A DNA stretch of 64,000 nucleotides. Origin: Streptomyces sp. NBC_01485 (GTDB taxonomy: Bacteria; Actinomycetota; Actinomycetes; Streptomycetales; Streptomycetaceae). The notes below the pieces were generated by a model. The model was given only the letters and a program-made list of their open reading frames with translations, made no database searches and was not told the DNA's origin. This document shows, one piece after another, positions 44,161-57,402 of the stretch. Made by a program: the position numbers and the translations under genes. The stretch is taken from positions 1,488,001 through 1,552,000 of the forward strand of contig NZ_CP109435.1 of the NCBI RefSeq assembly GCF_036227125.1, written 5' to 3'. Each line of letters starts with the position of its first letter. Position 1 is the stretch's first letter.

Positions 44161-44892
44161 ATGCCGCAAACGGAACAGTTCACCGCTCCCGTCGAGACAG
44201 GCGTCCCGTGGGGCGTCGACGTAGACACGGTCGGTCCGAGCGTCGACGACGTGCTCGCCCGGATGCACGCCCTCGACGCGACCCTGCCTCCCTTCGACGG
44301 GGTCGCGGTCTTCAACCGCGTCTACCTCGCGGTGACCCGGGAGGTGGACCGGCGCATCGAGACCGGCCGGTTCCCGGACGCGCGGGCCGCCGTCACGCTG
44401 GACGTGCGGTTCGCGCAGCGCTACCTGGACGCGGTGGACCCGCTGCCGAGCGACCGGCGCCCACCGGCCTGCTGGCGCCCGCTGCTGCAGTTCCGCCGCC
44501 ATCCCGGCGTACGCCCCCTGCAGTTCGCCGTCGCGGGCATCAACGCGCACATCGGGCACGACCTCGCGCTCGCCGTCGTGGACGCCTGTCGTAGCCTCGG
44601 CTGCGAACCGGCCGAGCTGGAGGACGAGTTCGAGCGCGTCGGCGACCTCCTCGTCTCGCTGGAGGAACGCATCCGCGAGGAACTGATGCCGGGCCCCGAC
44701 CTGTTGCAGATCGCCGACCCCCTCACCCACCTGCTCGGCTCCTGGAGCCTGGAACGCGCCCGGGACGCCACCTGGACGGCGGCCCGGGCGCTGTGGGCGC
44801 TGCGCCGACTCCCCGACGTCGCCGAGGAGTTCACCGAACGGCTCGACACGGCCGTCGGCTTCGCGGGCCGCATGATGCTCACCCCCATGTGA
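44161..44892 (+). CDS. DUF5995 family protein
   Basis: This 243-residue protein has the conserved FNRVYLAVTREVDRRIETGR block, and GINAHIGHDLALAVVDACRS with a His pair around residue 140. It matches the DUF5995 family, whose function is unknown. No signal peptide is seen. The ATG at 44161 lacks a ribosome site and may be leaderless. It is convergent with the flavin monooxygenase gene. Confidence 0.82.
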   Translation: MPQTEQFTAPVETGVPWGVDVDTVGPSVDDVLARMHALDATLPPFDGVAVFNRVYLAVTREVDRRIETGRFPDARAAVTLDVRFAQRYLDAVDPLPSDRRPPACWRPLLQFRRHPGVRPLQFAVAGINAHIGHDLALAVVDACRSLGCEPAELEDEFERVGDLLVSLEERIREELMPGPDLLQIADPLTHLLGSWSLERARDATWTAARALWALRRLPDVAEEFTERLDTAVGFAGRMMLTPM

Positions 44893-44926
44893 GACCTCGT
44901 GCTGTGAGCCCCCGTGCTGCGGGACC

Positions 44927-46627
44927 TCAGTCCTCCGGGAGTGCCACGGGCGCGATCTCGTCGTACACGTCACCCGGGCCCGGGTTGGTCGCGTCGGTGG
45001 TCCCGCCGAAGTGGTGCATGACGCCCCAGACCGCGTTCAGCGCGGTCTGGACGGCGCCCTCGGCCCAGCCGGCCGTCCAGGAGATGTCGTCGCCGGCGAG
45101 GAACACGCCCCGCTTGTCCTCGGGCAGCCGGTCCTGCATGAAGTGGGTGAACAGGCGCCGCTGGTAGCGGTAGTGGCCGGGCAGGTTGGCCTTGAACGCG
45201 CCCATGAAATAAGGCTCGTTCTCCCAGGAAACGGTCACCGGGCTGCCGATGACGTGCTTCCTGATGTCGACCTTCGGGTAGATCTCGCCGAGCGACTTCA
45301 GCATGACCTCCATCCGCTCGTTCGCGGACAGCGGCAGCCACTTCAGGCTGTCGTCGCACCACGTGTAGGAGAGGCAGATGACGGCGGGCCGGTCCGGGCC
45401 GTCGTCGAGGAGGTAAGTCCCGCGCGTCATGCGGTCGGTGAGCGTCATCGACATGACGTCACGCCCGGTCTCCTCATCCTTGTCCAGCCAGAACGGCCGG
45501 TCGACGGGCACGAAGAGCTTGCTGGACTCCATGTAGTGGGTGCGCTCGATGGCGGTCCAGTGGTCGATCGGGAAGAGCGAGTCGTCGCAGTCGATCTTCG
45601 ACAGCAGCATCCAGGACTGGGCGGTGAAGACCGCCGCCCGGTAGGTGCGTATGTCGCCGTTCGCGTCCGTCACGGTGATCCGGTTGCCCGCCGTGCGGTG
45701 CAGCCGGATCACGGCCGGGCGGGGCTCGCCGCCCTCGTGCAGGCTCGCGAGCGAGGTGCCGTACGGCCAGTGGACGATCTTCTCGGGCTCGCGTTCCCAC
45801 AGCCGCAGCGGGAGTTGCTGGGAGCCGCCGACGATGCCGCGGTGGTGGTCGTCGGCCTCGCTGTAGACGACGCGCAGGATCTCCAGGATGGAGTTCGGGA
45901 AGTCGGTGTCCCAGCCGCCGGTGCCGAAGCCGACCTGGCCGAAGATCTCGCGGTGCCGGAAGGACTTGAACGCCGCGGAGTCGCAGAGGAAGCCGTAGAA
46001 GGTCTGGTTGTCGAGCTTCTCGACGAGCTTCGCCCAGATCTCGCGGATGCGCGGCACGTCCCGCTCGCGCATCGCGCGGTTCATGTCGGAGAAGTCGGCG
46101 CCCTCTTCGAGACAGGCGTTCCAGGCGTGCATCACGTCGCGGTAGACCTGCGGCAGGTCGTCGACGGTGGTCGCGTAGTGCGACTCGCCCTTGAGGTCGA
46201 CGACGGTCGAAGGGGTCACGTCGGCAAGGGGGTTGGGGAACGGCCGGGTCCGAAGGCCCACCAGGTCGATGTAGTGCTGGAGGGCGGTGGAGGACGGTGG
46301 GAAGCGCATCGCGCCCATCTCGGCGGTGAGGGAGGGGTCGCAGCCGTCGAAGCCCACGGTCCGCAGGCGCCCGCCGATCCGGTCGGCCTCGTAGACGACC
46401 GGCCTGAGGCCCATCTTCATCAGCTCGTAGGCGGCCACGATGCCGGACAGGCCGCCGCCGATCACCGCGACCTCGGCGCCGTGCTCGGTCGCGGGGATCT
46501 GGCCGAGCCCCGCCGGGTGGCCGAGGAAGTCGTCGTACGCGTACGGGAAGTCCGGGCCGAACATGGTGATCGGCGGCTGCTGCTGCTCGTCTGCGTGCTC
46601 GACGGCGTTGGGCACGGTGGACGTCAT
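44927..46627 (-). CDS. Flavin-dependent amino acid 2-monooxygenase, DavB-like
   Basis: This 566-residue flavoprotein belongs to the amine oxidase family, with the FAD motif VAVIGGGLSGIVAAYELMKM and VYEADRIGGRLRT. It resembles lysine 2-monooxygenase DavB along its length, including GPDFPYAYDDFLGHPAGLG, EIFGQVGFGTGGWDTDFPN and GDDISWTAGWAEGAVQTAL. DavB-type enzymes convert L-lysine with O2 into 5-aminovaleramide; the arginine 2-monooxygenase known from Streptomyces griseus makes 4-guanidinobutyramide. The amidase gene directly upstream fits either route. The substrate, lysine or arginine, cannot be fixed from sequence. ATG 46627; 40-bp gap to the amidase. Confidence 0.9.
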   Translation of the reverse strand: MTSTVPNAVEHADEQQQPPITMFGPDFPYAYDDFLGHPAGLGQIPATEHGAEVAVIGGGLSGIVAAYELMKMGLRPVVYEADRIGGRLRTVGFDGCDPSLTAEMGAMRFPPSSTALQHYIDLVGLRTRPFPNPLADVTPSTVVDLKGESHYATTVDDLPQVYRDVMHAWNACLEEGADFSDMNRAMRERDVPRIREIWAKLVEKLDNQTFYGFLCDSAAFKSFRHREIFGQVGFGTGGWDTDFPNSILEILRVVYSEADDHHRGIVGGSQQLPLRLWEREPEKIVHWPYGTSLASLHEGGEPRPAVIRLHRTAGNRITVTDANGDIRTYRAAVFTAQSWMLLSKIDCDDSLFPIDHWTAIERTHYMESSKLFVPVDRPFWLDKDEETGRDVMSMTLTDRMTRGTYLLDDGPDRPAVICLSYTWCDDSLKWLPLSANERMEVMLKSLGEIYPKVDIRKHVIGSPVTVSWENEPYFMGAFKANLPGHYRYQRRLFTHFMQDRLPEDKRGVFLAGDDISWTAGWAEGAVQTALNAVWGVMHHFGGTTDATNPGPGDVYDEIAPVALPED

Positions 46628-46667
46628 GGGGTACGGACTCCTTGCACAGGAAATGAGCGTGTGGGTT

Positions 46668-47456
46668 TCAGACCAGGGACCCGTACAGGCCCGGGCGGCG
46701 GTCCTTCAGGTACGGGTTCGCCTCGCGGGAGGCGGCGAGGGCGACGGGGTCGGCGTCGGCGAAGAGCAGTTCCTCGCCGCGTCCGGCACGGGCCCGGGCG
46801 ACCCCGTCGGGACCGGCGAGGGTGGACAGCCCGACGAACTCGAACTCCCCTTCCTGACCGACCCGGTTGACGTAGGCGACGTACATCTGGTTCTCGAAGG
46901 CGCGCACCGGGATCATCGACTCGGCGACGAACTGGAAGGGGTGCATCTGCGCGGTCGGCACGACGAGGAGGTCGGTGCCGGCCAGGGCGTGGGCGCGGAC
47001 GTTCTCCGGGAACTCGACGTCGTAGCAGATCATGAGGCCGACGGTGAGGCCGTTCAACTCGGCCTGGACGACCGGCTGGTCGCCCGGGTGGAAGTGGTCG
47101 TGCTCGAAGCAGCCGAAGAGGTGCGTCTTGCGGTAGTTGGCCAGCCGGGTGCCGTCGGCGCCGATGAGCTGGGCCGCGTTGTACACCGTCTCGCCGGCGC
47201 GCTCCGGGTAGCCGTACGCGATCGCCAGCCCGTGCCGGCCGGCGAGTTCGGCGATCGTGTCCGCGGCGTCCCCGTCGGCGGGCTCGGCGAGGCGGGCGAC
47301 GTCGTCGCCGATCGCGTACCCGGTGAGGAACAGCTCCGGCGCGACCAGGAGCCCGGCGCCCGTGGCGGCGGCCCGGTCCGCGGCCTCGTCGAGGACCTTG
47401 AGGTTCTCGACGACGGAGCCGGGGCGGCCGGAGCTCTGGAGCAGGGCGGTGCGCAT
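46668..47456 (-). CDS. Nitrilase-superfamily amidase, DavA-like
   Basis: This 262-residue carbon-nitrogen hydrolase has the full Glu-Lys-Cys triad: VAPELFLTGYAIG (Glu about residue 41), NYRKTHLFG (Lys) and MICYDVEFPENVR (Cys). It resembles 5-aminovaleramide amidohydrolase DavA, for example in GYPERAGETVYNAAQLIG. It would turn the amide made by the neighbouring monooxygenase into the omega-amino or guanidino acid plus ammonia. ATG is at 47456. The two genes form an operon on the minus strand, and a Lrp-family regulator lies 1.5 kb upstream. Confidence 0.9.
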   Translation of the reverse strand: MRTALLQSSGRPGSVVENLKVLDEAADRAAATGAGLLVAPELFLTGYAIGDDVARLAEPADGDAADTIAELAGRHGLAIAYGYPERAGETVYNAAQLIGADGTRLANYRKTHLFGCFEHDHFHPGDQPVVQAELNGLTVGLMICYDVEFPENVRAHALAGTDLLVVPTAQMHPFQFVAESMIPVRAFENQMYVAYVNRVGQEGEFEFVGLSTLAGPDGVARARAGRGEELLFADADPVALAASREANPYLKDRRPGLYGSLV

Positions 47457-47648
47457 GCGTGATCCTCACCGGTACGAGGGGGTTCGGGGGCCTCTGAAGG
47501 GGGCCTTCTGGAGACCTTCTGAGAAACCTTCTAGGGGCCAGACAGACGGTACGGTCGGCCGCGCTCGGCGGACAAGGAGGAGCCGTTGCGCGCCGGTGAG
47601 CGGTTCGTTGCGCGCATCGGGGGTGGAGCGGCGATTCGTTGCGCGCCC

Positions 47649-48761
47649 TCACTCCCGTCCGCCCCGCTCCCGTCTTCTCCGGGCGACCGCCAGCGCCGTC
47701 ACCAGGTACGGCACGGCGCACACCGCGAAGACGGTGCCGTGGGCGAAGGACGACCCGAGGACGCCGTACACGCCGTAGACCGCGATGGTCACCAGCTCGG
47801 TGCCCAGGCTCGCGACGGAGGTCACGGTGGCCCGGCCGGTGCCCTCGATGCGCTGCTGGAGCCGGACGTCGGCCAGGACGGTCGCCAGTTGGAAGCCGCC
47901 GAAGGCGAGGGCGACGAGGACGACGCCGGCCGGCCGCTCCGTCAGCGCGCCGGCCGCCAGGGCGAGCGCGGCGCCCGCGAGGAGCGCGGCGAGGCCGGTG
48001 CCGCCGAGGCGCTCGGCGCGCCCGGACAACAGGCTGCCGACCGTGACGCCGGCCCAGATCACCATGAGCAGGTAGGGGACGGCGGCGTCCGGTACGCCGG
48101 TCTCCCTGACCAGGAGCGAGGTGTACTCGTCGAGCGCGCCCCACACCGCCGTGACGGCCGGGACCAGCAGCAGGGCGCCGAGGACGCGCCGGTCCCGGTG
48201 GACCTCGGCGAGTCCGGCGCGCAGCGTGGCCGCCCAGCCGTCCTCGCTCTCGGCGGCCGGGGTGCGGTGCTCGGGGAAGCGGGTCGCCGTCGCGGCGCAG
48301 AGCAGACACGCCAGCACGCTGGCCGCGCCGACGGCCGGGTAGCCGCCGGCCGCGAAGACCGGCCCGGCCAGGCCCATGGCCGACATGACGGCCACCTGGC
48401 CCACGGCGTGCGCACGGCCCATGACGTGGGCGTACCGGTCCGCCGCGCCGACCCGGTCCAGTTCCTCGTACACCAGCGCCTCCAGGGCGCCGGAGCCCAG
48501 CGCGCCGCGCGCACCCCACAGGACGAAGCCGGCCGCGAAGGCCCAGTACGACGGGACGAGCACCCACAGCGCGAAGCCGGCCGCCCCCAGCAGCGGGCCG
48601 ATCCACAGCAGCAGCCGACGGGACACGGCGTCGGCCCAGGCCCCGGAGGGGACCTCCAGCAGGACGCCGGTCAGCGACCACAGGACGAAGAGGGAGGAGA
48701 TCTGTCCGACCGACAGGCCGCTGTCCGCGAACAGCAGCGCGTACACCGGGTAGAGCAGCAC
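47649..48761 (-). CDS. MFS transporter with an unusual 5' end
   Basis: This 370-residue protein has about 12 membrane segments (for example SGLSVGQISSLFVLWSLTG and LLVPAVTAVWGALDEY). GTG at 48761 is the first standard start codon in the frame, but it lies inside the first membrane helix. Upstream codons still read as protein (RRLTATLYAYAFLDEF) back to a TGA at 48831-48833, with no ATG, GTG or TTG. The true start may be CTG at 48803, or the 5' end may be damaged. The substrate is unknown. Confidence 0.78.
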   Translation of the reverse strand: MLLYPVYALLFADSGLSVGQISSLFVLWSLTGVLLEVPSGAWADAVSRRLLLWIGPLLGAAGFALWVLVPSYWAFAAGFVLWGARGALGSGALEALVYEELDRVGAADRYAHVMGRAHAVGQVAVMSAMGLAGPVFAAGGYPAVGAASVLACLLCAATATRFPEHRTPAAESEDGWAATLRAGLAEVHRDRRVLGALLLVPAVTAVWGALDEYTSLLVRETGVPDAAVPYLLMVIWAGVTVGSLLSGRAERLGGTGLAALLAGAALALAAGALTERPAGVVLVALAFGGFQLATVLADVRLQQRIEGTGRATVTSVASLGTELVTIAVYGVYGVLGSSFAHGTVFAVCAVPYLVTALAVARRRRERGGRE

Positions 48762-48935
48762 GAACTCGTCGAGGAACGCGTACGCGTACAGCGTGGCGGT
48801 CAGTCGACGGGTGTCGGGGCCGGTCGTGGATCAATGTCGCCAGGTCATGCGACCGAGGGTAGCCGCCGGACGGCCGATGCGCACCGGTCGGTTCAGATAC
48901 TGATCAGGGCGGGTACCGGTCAGGTCGGGCACCGG

Positions 48936-49388
48936 TCAGGTCGGCGAGCCCGAGGAGAAGCGGCGCAGCAGGGGCGACAGCACCAGGACCGACTTGGTGC
49001 GCTCCACGAACGACTCCCCCGCGATGCGTTCCAGGACGCGTTCGAAGTGGCGCATGTCGGCGGCGAAGACCTGGGCGACGGCGTCCGCCTCACCGGTGAC
49101 GGTGGACGCGGCCACGACCTCCTGGTAGCGCTCGAGGCCCCGCTGGATGGTCTCCGGGGAGGTGTTGCGCCGGCAGTAGATCTCGACGAACCCCTCGGTC
49201 TCCCAGCCGAGGGCCGCCGGGTCGACCCGTACGGTGAAGCCGGTGATGGCTCCGGTGGCCCGCAGCCGGTCCACGCGGCGTTTCACGGCGGGCGCGGACA
49301 GGCCGACCTGGTGCCCGATGTCCGCGTAGGAGCGGCGGGCGTCCTCGGCGAGGGCGTGCACGATGCGTTCGTCGAGATCGTTCAGCAC
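48936..49388 (-). CDS. Lrp/AsnC-family regulator
   Basis: This 150-residue protein has a helix-turn-helix at about residues 18-40 (YADIGHQVGLSAPAVKRRVD) and a RAM ligand domain (STVTGEADAVAQVFAADM). The start GTG at 49388 gives the normal LNDLDERIVHAL beginning; no ribosome site precedes it. It may control the downstream monooxygenase and amidase genes, as Lrp proteins often do for amino acid catabolism (inference). Two tandem copies of CGGGyACCGGTCAGGT lie at its 3' end. Confidence 0.88.
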   Translation of the reverse strand: MLNDLDERIVHALAEDARRSYADIGHQVGLSAPAVKRRVDRLRATGAITGFTVRVDPAALGWETEGFVEIYCRRNTSPETIQRGLERYQEVVAASTVTGEADAVAQVFAADMRHFERVLERIAGESFVERTKSVLVLSPLLRRFSSGSPT

Positions 49389-49549
49389 AGTGGGTTGATC
49401 ACTTTTCGGATGTTGCGAGTCGGGAGCGGCGGTGGCCGCAACTGAAGTAGAACACGAGCCCGACGGCCGTCCAGACGCGGAAGACGAGGCCCGGGCCGGG
49501 CAGGACCGGGGAGAGCGTTGCATCGCAGGACGACTGAACGCGCCCCGAA

Positions 49550-49570
49550 AGGGGCGCGGGGAACCGCGCG
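49550..49570 (+). repeat. GC-rich intergenic hairpin repeat, copy B
   Basis: Identical in all 21 bp to copy A at 1629-1649, here on the plus strand and flanked by CGAAA. It lies between the Lrp gene and the end of guaB1, 47 bp from the guaB1 stop. Confidence 0.6.
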
Positions 49571-49617
49571 GCCGGCCGCGGAAGACCCGCACCCGAACTA
49601 CGGCCCGACCAGCGGAG

Positions 49618-52616
<2,999 letters not shown>

Positions 52617-52631
52617 GGCGTTCTCCTCACT

Positions 52632-52706
52632 GCTGTTCACACTCTGGATACGCCGTTCATCCTCGCAGATCCGGCGCAGTTGATCAGCTCTGATGGGAGC
52701 CGTTCA
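52632..52706 (-). promoter_or_regulatory. Direct repeats upstream of the SorC regulator
   Basis: TGAACGGC occurs twice (52699-52706 and 52652-52659) and TGAACAGC once (52632-52639) on the minus strand. The two nearer copies are 20 bp apart, about two helix turns. SorC/CggR proteins bind direct repeats, so these may be autoregulatory sites. Confidence 0.35.
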
Positions 52707-52730
52707 CATTCCTGTCGGTAAGTGGTTGGT

Positions 52731-53417
52731 TCAGTGTCGGCATCCCCACGAGGCCGCCACGGTCGCCGCCTCCGCCTGAGCCCGCAGACCACGCACCGCC
52801 GCGGCCGGGTCGTCGGCGCCGTACACGGCCGAGCCGGCCACGAACACGTCGGCGCCCGCGTCGGCGCACCGCTCGATCGTGGCGGCCGAGACCCCGCCGT
52901 CGATCTGGAGCCACAGGTCGAGGCCGTGCTTGCTGATCAACTCGCGGGTGCGGCGGATCTTGGGGAGCATGATGTCGAGGAAGGCCTGGCCTCCGAAGCC
53001 CGGCTCGACGGTCATGATCAGCAGCATGTCGAGTTCGGGCAGCAGGTCCTCGTACGGCTCGATCGGCGTCGCAGGCCTGAGCGCCATGGAGGCACGGGCG
53101 CCCTTGGCGCGGATCTCGCGGGCGAGCCGCACGGGCGCGGCGGCCGCCTCGACGTGAAAGGTGACGGACGAGGCACCCGCCTCGACGTACTGCGGGGCCC
53201 AGCGATCGGGGGCCTCGATCATCAGATGGCAGTCCAGCGGAGTGTCCGTCGCACGGGCCAGTGCCTCTACGACCGGCACACCGAGCGTGAGGTTCGGGAC
53301 GAAATGGTTGTCCATGACGTCGACGTGGAGCCAGTCGGCTCCTTCGACCGCTTTCGCCTCGTCCGCGAGACGGGCGAAATCGGCGGACAGGATGCTGGGG
53401 TTGATCTGCACGGCCAT
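52731..53417 (-). CDS. rpe: Ribulose-phosphate 3-epimerase
   Basis: This 228-residue TIM-barrel enzyme interconverts ribulose-5-phosphate and xylulose-5-phosphate in the pentose phosphate pathway. Motifs: [48 protein letters not shown] and LQIDGGVSA, covering the metal ligands and the two catalytic aspartates. ATG 53417 is fixed by [10 protein letters not shown]. The rest of the region to the SorC gene holds only that regulator's promoter. Confidence 0.96.
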   Translation of the reverse strand: MAVQINPSILSADFARLADEAKAVEGADWLHVDVMDNHFVPNLTLGVPVVEALARATDTPLDCHLMIEAPDRWAPQYVEAGASSVTFHVEAAAAPVRLAREIRAKGARASMALRPATPIEPYEDLLPELDMLLIMTVEPGFGGQAFLDIMLPKIRRTRELISKHGLDLWLQIDGGVSAATIERCADAGADVFVAGSAVYGADDPAAAVRGLRAQAEAATVAASWGCRH

Positions 53418-53504
53418 GCCCCAAGCCTGCCATGCCCTCCGGGGGTTAGCGGCATCGGTCCTGGGTGGGTACGGTCGTCTGTTCGCCGCGGGCCCACTGT
53501 GGCT

Positions 53505-53552
53505 GGTCGCGCCCGCGCGGCGGAGCCGCACATGCCTCAGCCCCGCGCCCCT
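53505..53552 (-). repeat. GC-rich intergenic repeat, variant copy C
   Basis: Read on the minus strand it begins AGGGGCGCGGGG like copies A and B, then diverges to a longer hairpin (GCGGCTCCGCCGC) and ends GCGCGACCAGCC. From memory this longer form is also widespread in Streptomyces. It lies in the divergent region between rpe and the MMPL gene. Confidence 0.5.
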
Positions 53553-53569
53553 TATCAGCTGAGGTGGGT

Positions 53570-55705
53570 ATGAAGGGGAACCGTGGGCTCGCGCATCTCG
53601 TCTGTGGGCGGCGGGCCAAGTGGCTGGTGTTGGGGTTGTGGGTGGTGGTGCTGTTTCTGACGGCGCCGTTCGCCTCGAAGCTCACCGACGCCCAGGACAA
53701 CGACGCGGCCTCGTGGCTGCCGGGGTCGGCCGAGTCGACGCAGGTGCTGGAGATCTCGGAGCACTTCCGGCCCGAGCAGATCCCCGCGGTCGTCGTCTAC
53801 GCCCGTGACGGCGGGCTCACGGCGCAGGACCGGGCGCGGATCACCGAGGACGCGGCCCAGCTCAGGCGGCTCACCGACCACGGCATCCGGGGCGCCGAGA
53901 CCCGCGGCCCGGTCTACGACCGCCCGGCCGACCCCCGCGCCGCCCAGATCCACGTGCCGATCACCATGGACGAGAAGGGCTGGTCGCGCATCGCCCCGGC
54001 CGTCGACTCGATCCGTGACGTCGTCGGCGACAGCGGCGCCGGACTGGCCGTGCACATCACCGGACCCGGCGGCACCTCCGCGGACTTCTCCAAGGCGTTC
54101 GAGGGCATCGACTCGACCCTGCTGCTGTCGGCGATGACCGTCGTCGTCGTCATGCTCCTGATCACCTTCCGCAGCCCCACGCTCCTGCTGGTCCCGCTGC
54201 TCGGCGTGGTCGTCGCCCTGTTCACCGCCCAGGCCCTGATCTACTTCCTGGCCCAGCACGCGGGCCTGACCGTGAACGGCCAGAGCGCCGGCATCCTCAC
54301 GGTCCTCGTCTTCGGCGCGGGCACGGACTACGCCCTGTTGCTCGTCGCCCGCTACCGCGAGGAGCTGCGCCGGCACGAGGACCGCCACGAGGCGATGGCC
54401 CTGGCCCTGCACCGGGCGGGCCCGGCGGTGCTGGCGTCCGGTGCCACGGTGGTGCTGAGCATGCTCGTGCTGATGGCCGCCGAGATGAACTCCACCGCCG
54501 GCCTCGGCCCGGTCGCGGCCATCGGCGTGGCCGTGGCCCTCCTCGCCATGATCACGCTCTTCCCGGCCCTGCTGGTGATCTGCGGCCGCTGGATCTTCTG
54601 GCCGGTGATCCCGCACCAGGGCTCCCCCGAACCGACCGAGCGGGGCTTCTGGGCCCGTACGGGCCGCTCGTTCGCCAGCCGCCCGCGCATGATCTGGGCG
54701 GTGACCGCCCTGGTCCTCGCGGTCTGCTCGCTGGGCCTGATCCAACTGCGCGCGGAGGGCATCAGCAACGCGGACGCCTTCACCGGCAAGCCGGACTCGA
54801 TCACCGGCCAGGAGATCTCCGAGCAGTACTTCCCGGCGGGCAGCGGCGACCCGCTCGTCATCGTCTCGAACCAGGCCCAGGCCCGGCAGGTGAGCCGGAC
54901 GGTGGCCGCCACGGACGGCGTCGTCCCGACCTCCCTGGGGCTGCCTCCCGGCACGAAACCGCTCCACGACGGCAAGGTGCTCTTCGAGGCGACCATGACC
55001 GCCCCGTCGGACAGCGAGGCCGCGAAACACACCGTGCAGCGGGTCCGGGACGCCGTGCACGCGGTGCCCGACGCCGACGCGCAGGTGGGCGGCGGCACGG
55101 CGGCCCTGCTGGACGCGGACACGGCGACCACCCACGACAACGTGCTGATCATCCCGCTGGTCCTGGGCGTCGTCCTGCTCATCCTCTGCGGCCTGCTGCG
55201 CGCGCTGATCGCCCCGCTGCTGCTGATCGGCACGGTCATCCTGTCCTTCGCGGCGGCCCTCGGCCTCAGCGCGCTGGCGTTCCGCCACGTCTTCGACTAC
55301 GCGGGCGAGTCGACGGACTTCCCGCTCTTCGTCTTCGTCTTCCTGGTGGCGCTGGGCATCGACTACAACATCTTCCTGACCACCCGCATCCGCGAGGAGG
55401 CCGCCCGCCAGGGCACCCGGCAGGGCGTGGTGACGGGCCTGGCGGCGACCGGCGCGGTGATCACCTCGGCGGGCCTGGTGCTGGCCGGCACCTTCGCGGC
55501 CCTCGCCACCCTCCCCATGGTCGCCTTCGCGGAGATCGGCTTCGCGGTGGCCCTGGGCGTCCTGATAGACACCTTCATCGTGCGGTCGGTGCTGGTCACG
55601 TCCCTGTTCCTGGACATCGGCCCGAAGGTGTGGTGGCCACACCGGCTGTCCCGGGACGAGGGCGCCGCCGCGACCCCGCCGAAGGAGCCCGCACCGCCCA
55701 TGTAG
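53570..55705 (+). CDS. MMPL-family RND transporter
   Basis: This 711-residue membrane protein has two repeats of an RND-type unit: one membrane helix, an outside domain, then five helices. The signature appears twice: [20 protein letters not shown] (about residue 255) and [20 protein letters not shown] (about residue 590), each with the GxxxDY proton-relay motif. MMPL proteins export lipids or drugs; substrate unknown. ATG 53570 follows GAGGTGG. Its 3' end is followed by a triple CCACGTA repeat at 55705-55732. Confidence 0.92.
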   Translation: MKGNRGLAHLVCGRRAKWLVLGLWVVVLFLTAPFASKLTDAQDNDAASWLPGSAESTQVLEISEHFRPEQIPAVVVYARDGGLTAQDRARITEDAAQLRRLTDHGIRGAETRGPVYDRPADPRAAQIHVPITMDEKGWSRIAPAVDSIRDVVGDSGAGLAVHITGPGGTSADFSKAFEGIDSTLLLSAMTVVVVMLLITFRSPTLLLVPLLGVVVALFTAQALIYFLAQHAGLTVNGQSAGILTVLVFGAGTDYALLLVARYREELRRHEDRHEAMALALHRAGPAVLASGATVVLSMLVLMAAEMNSTAGLGPVAAIGVAVALLAMITLFPALLVICGRWIFWPVIPHQGSPEPTERGFWARTGRSFASRPRMIWAVTALVLAVCSLGLIQLRAEGISNADAFTGKPDSITGQEISEQYFPAGSGDPLVIVSNQAQARQVSRTVAATDGVVPTSLGLPPGTKPLHDGKVLFEATMTAPSDSEAAKHTVQRVRDAVHAVPDADAQVGGGTAALLDADTATTHDNVLIIPLVLGVVLLILCGLLRALIAPLLLIGTVILSFAAALGLSALAFRHVFDYAGESTDFPLFVFVFLVALGIDYNIFLTTRIREEAARQGTRQGVVTGLAATGAVITSAGLVLAGTFAALATLPMVAFAEIGFAVALGVLIDTFIVRSVLVTSLFLDIGPKVWWPHRLSRDEGAAATPPKEPAPPM

Positions 55706-55803
55706 CCCACGTAACCCACGTAACCCACGTAGGCAGGGAACACCTCGGGGATACCCGCGGATACTTCGGACTACTGCGGATATCGCGGTTTCCGAAGAGC
55801 CCT

Positions 55804-57293
<1,490 letters not shown>

Positions 57294-57327
57294 TCCCCCG
57301 AGGGGGACCCACCCCACCGCGAGAAAG

Positions 57328-57368
57328 GCCGCCCGACGCCGTCAGAAAACGGCGTCGGGCGGCTTTTT
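57328..57368 (+). terminator. Intrinsic terminator of argG
   Basis: A perfect 15-bp stem GCCGCCCGACGCCGT / ACGGCGTCGGGCGGC, loop CAGAAA, then TTTTT at 57364-57368. It lies 34 bp after the argG stop and 35 bp from the convergent rsmB stop. Confidence 0.92.
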
Positions 57369-57402
57369 CGGGCTTTCGCGCTGCATCCGGGCTACAGGGG
57401 TG

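Noticed and set aside
48912..48945. Tandem CGGGyACCGGTCAGGT repeat at the Lrp gene end
   Set aside because: Only two short copies; too little to call an element, mentioned only within the Lrp entry.
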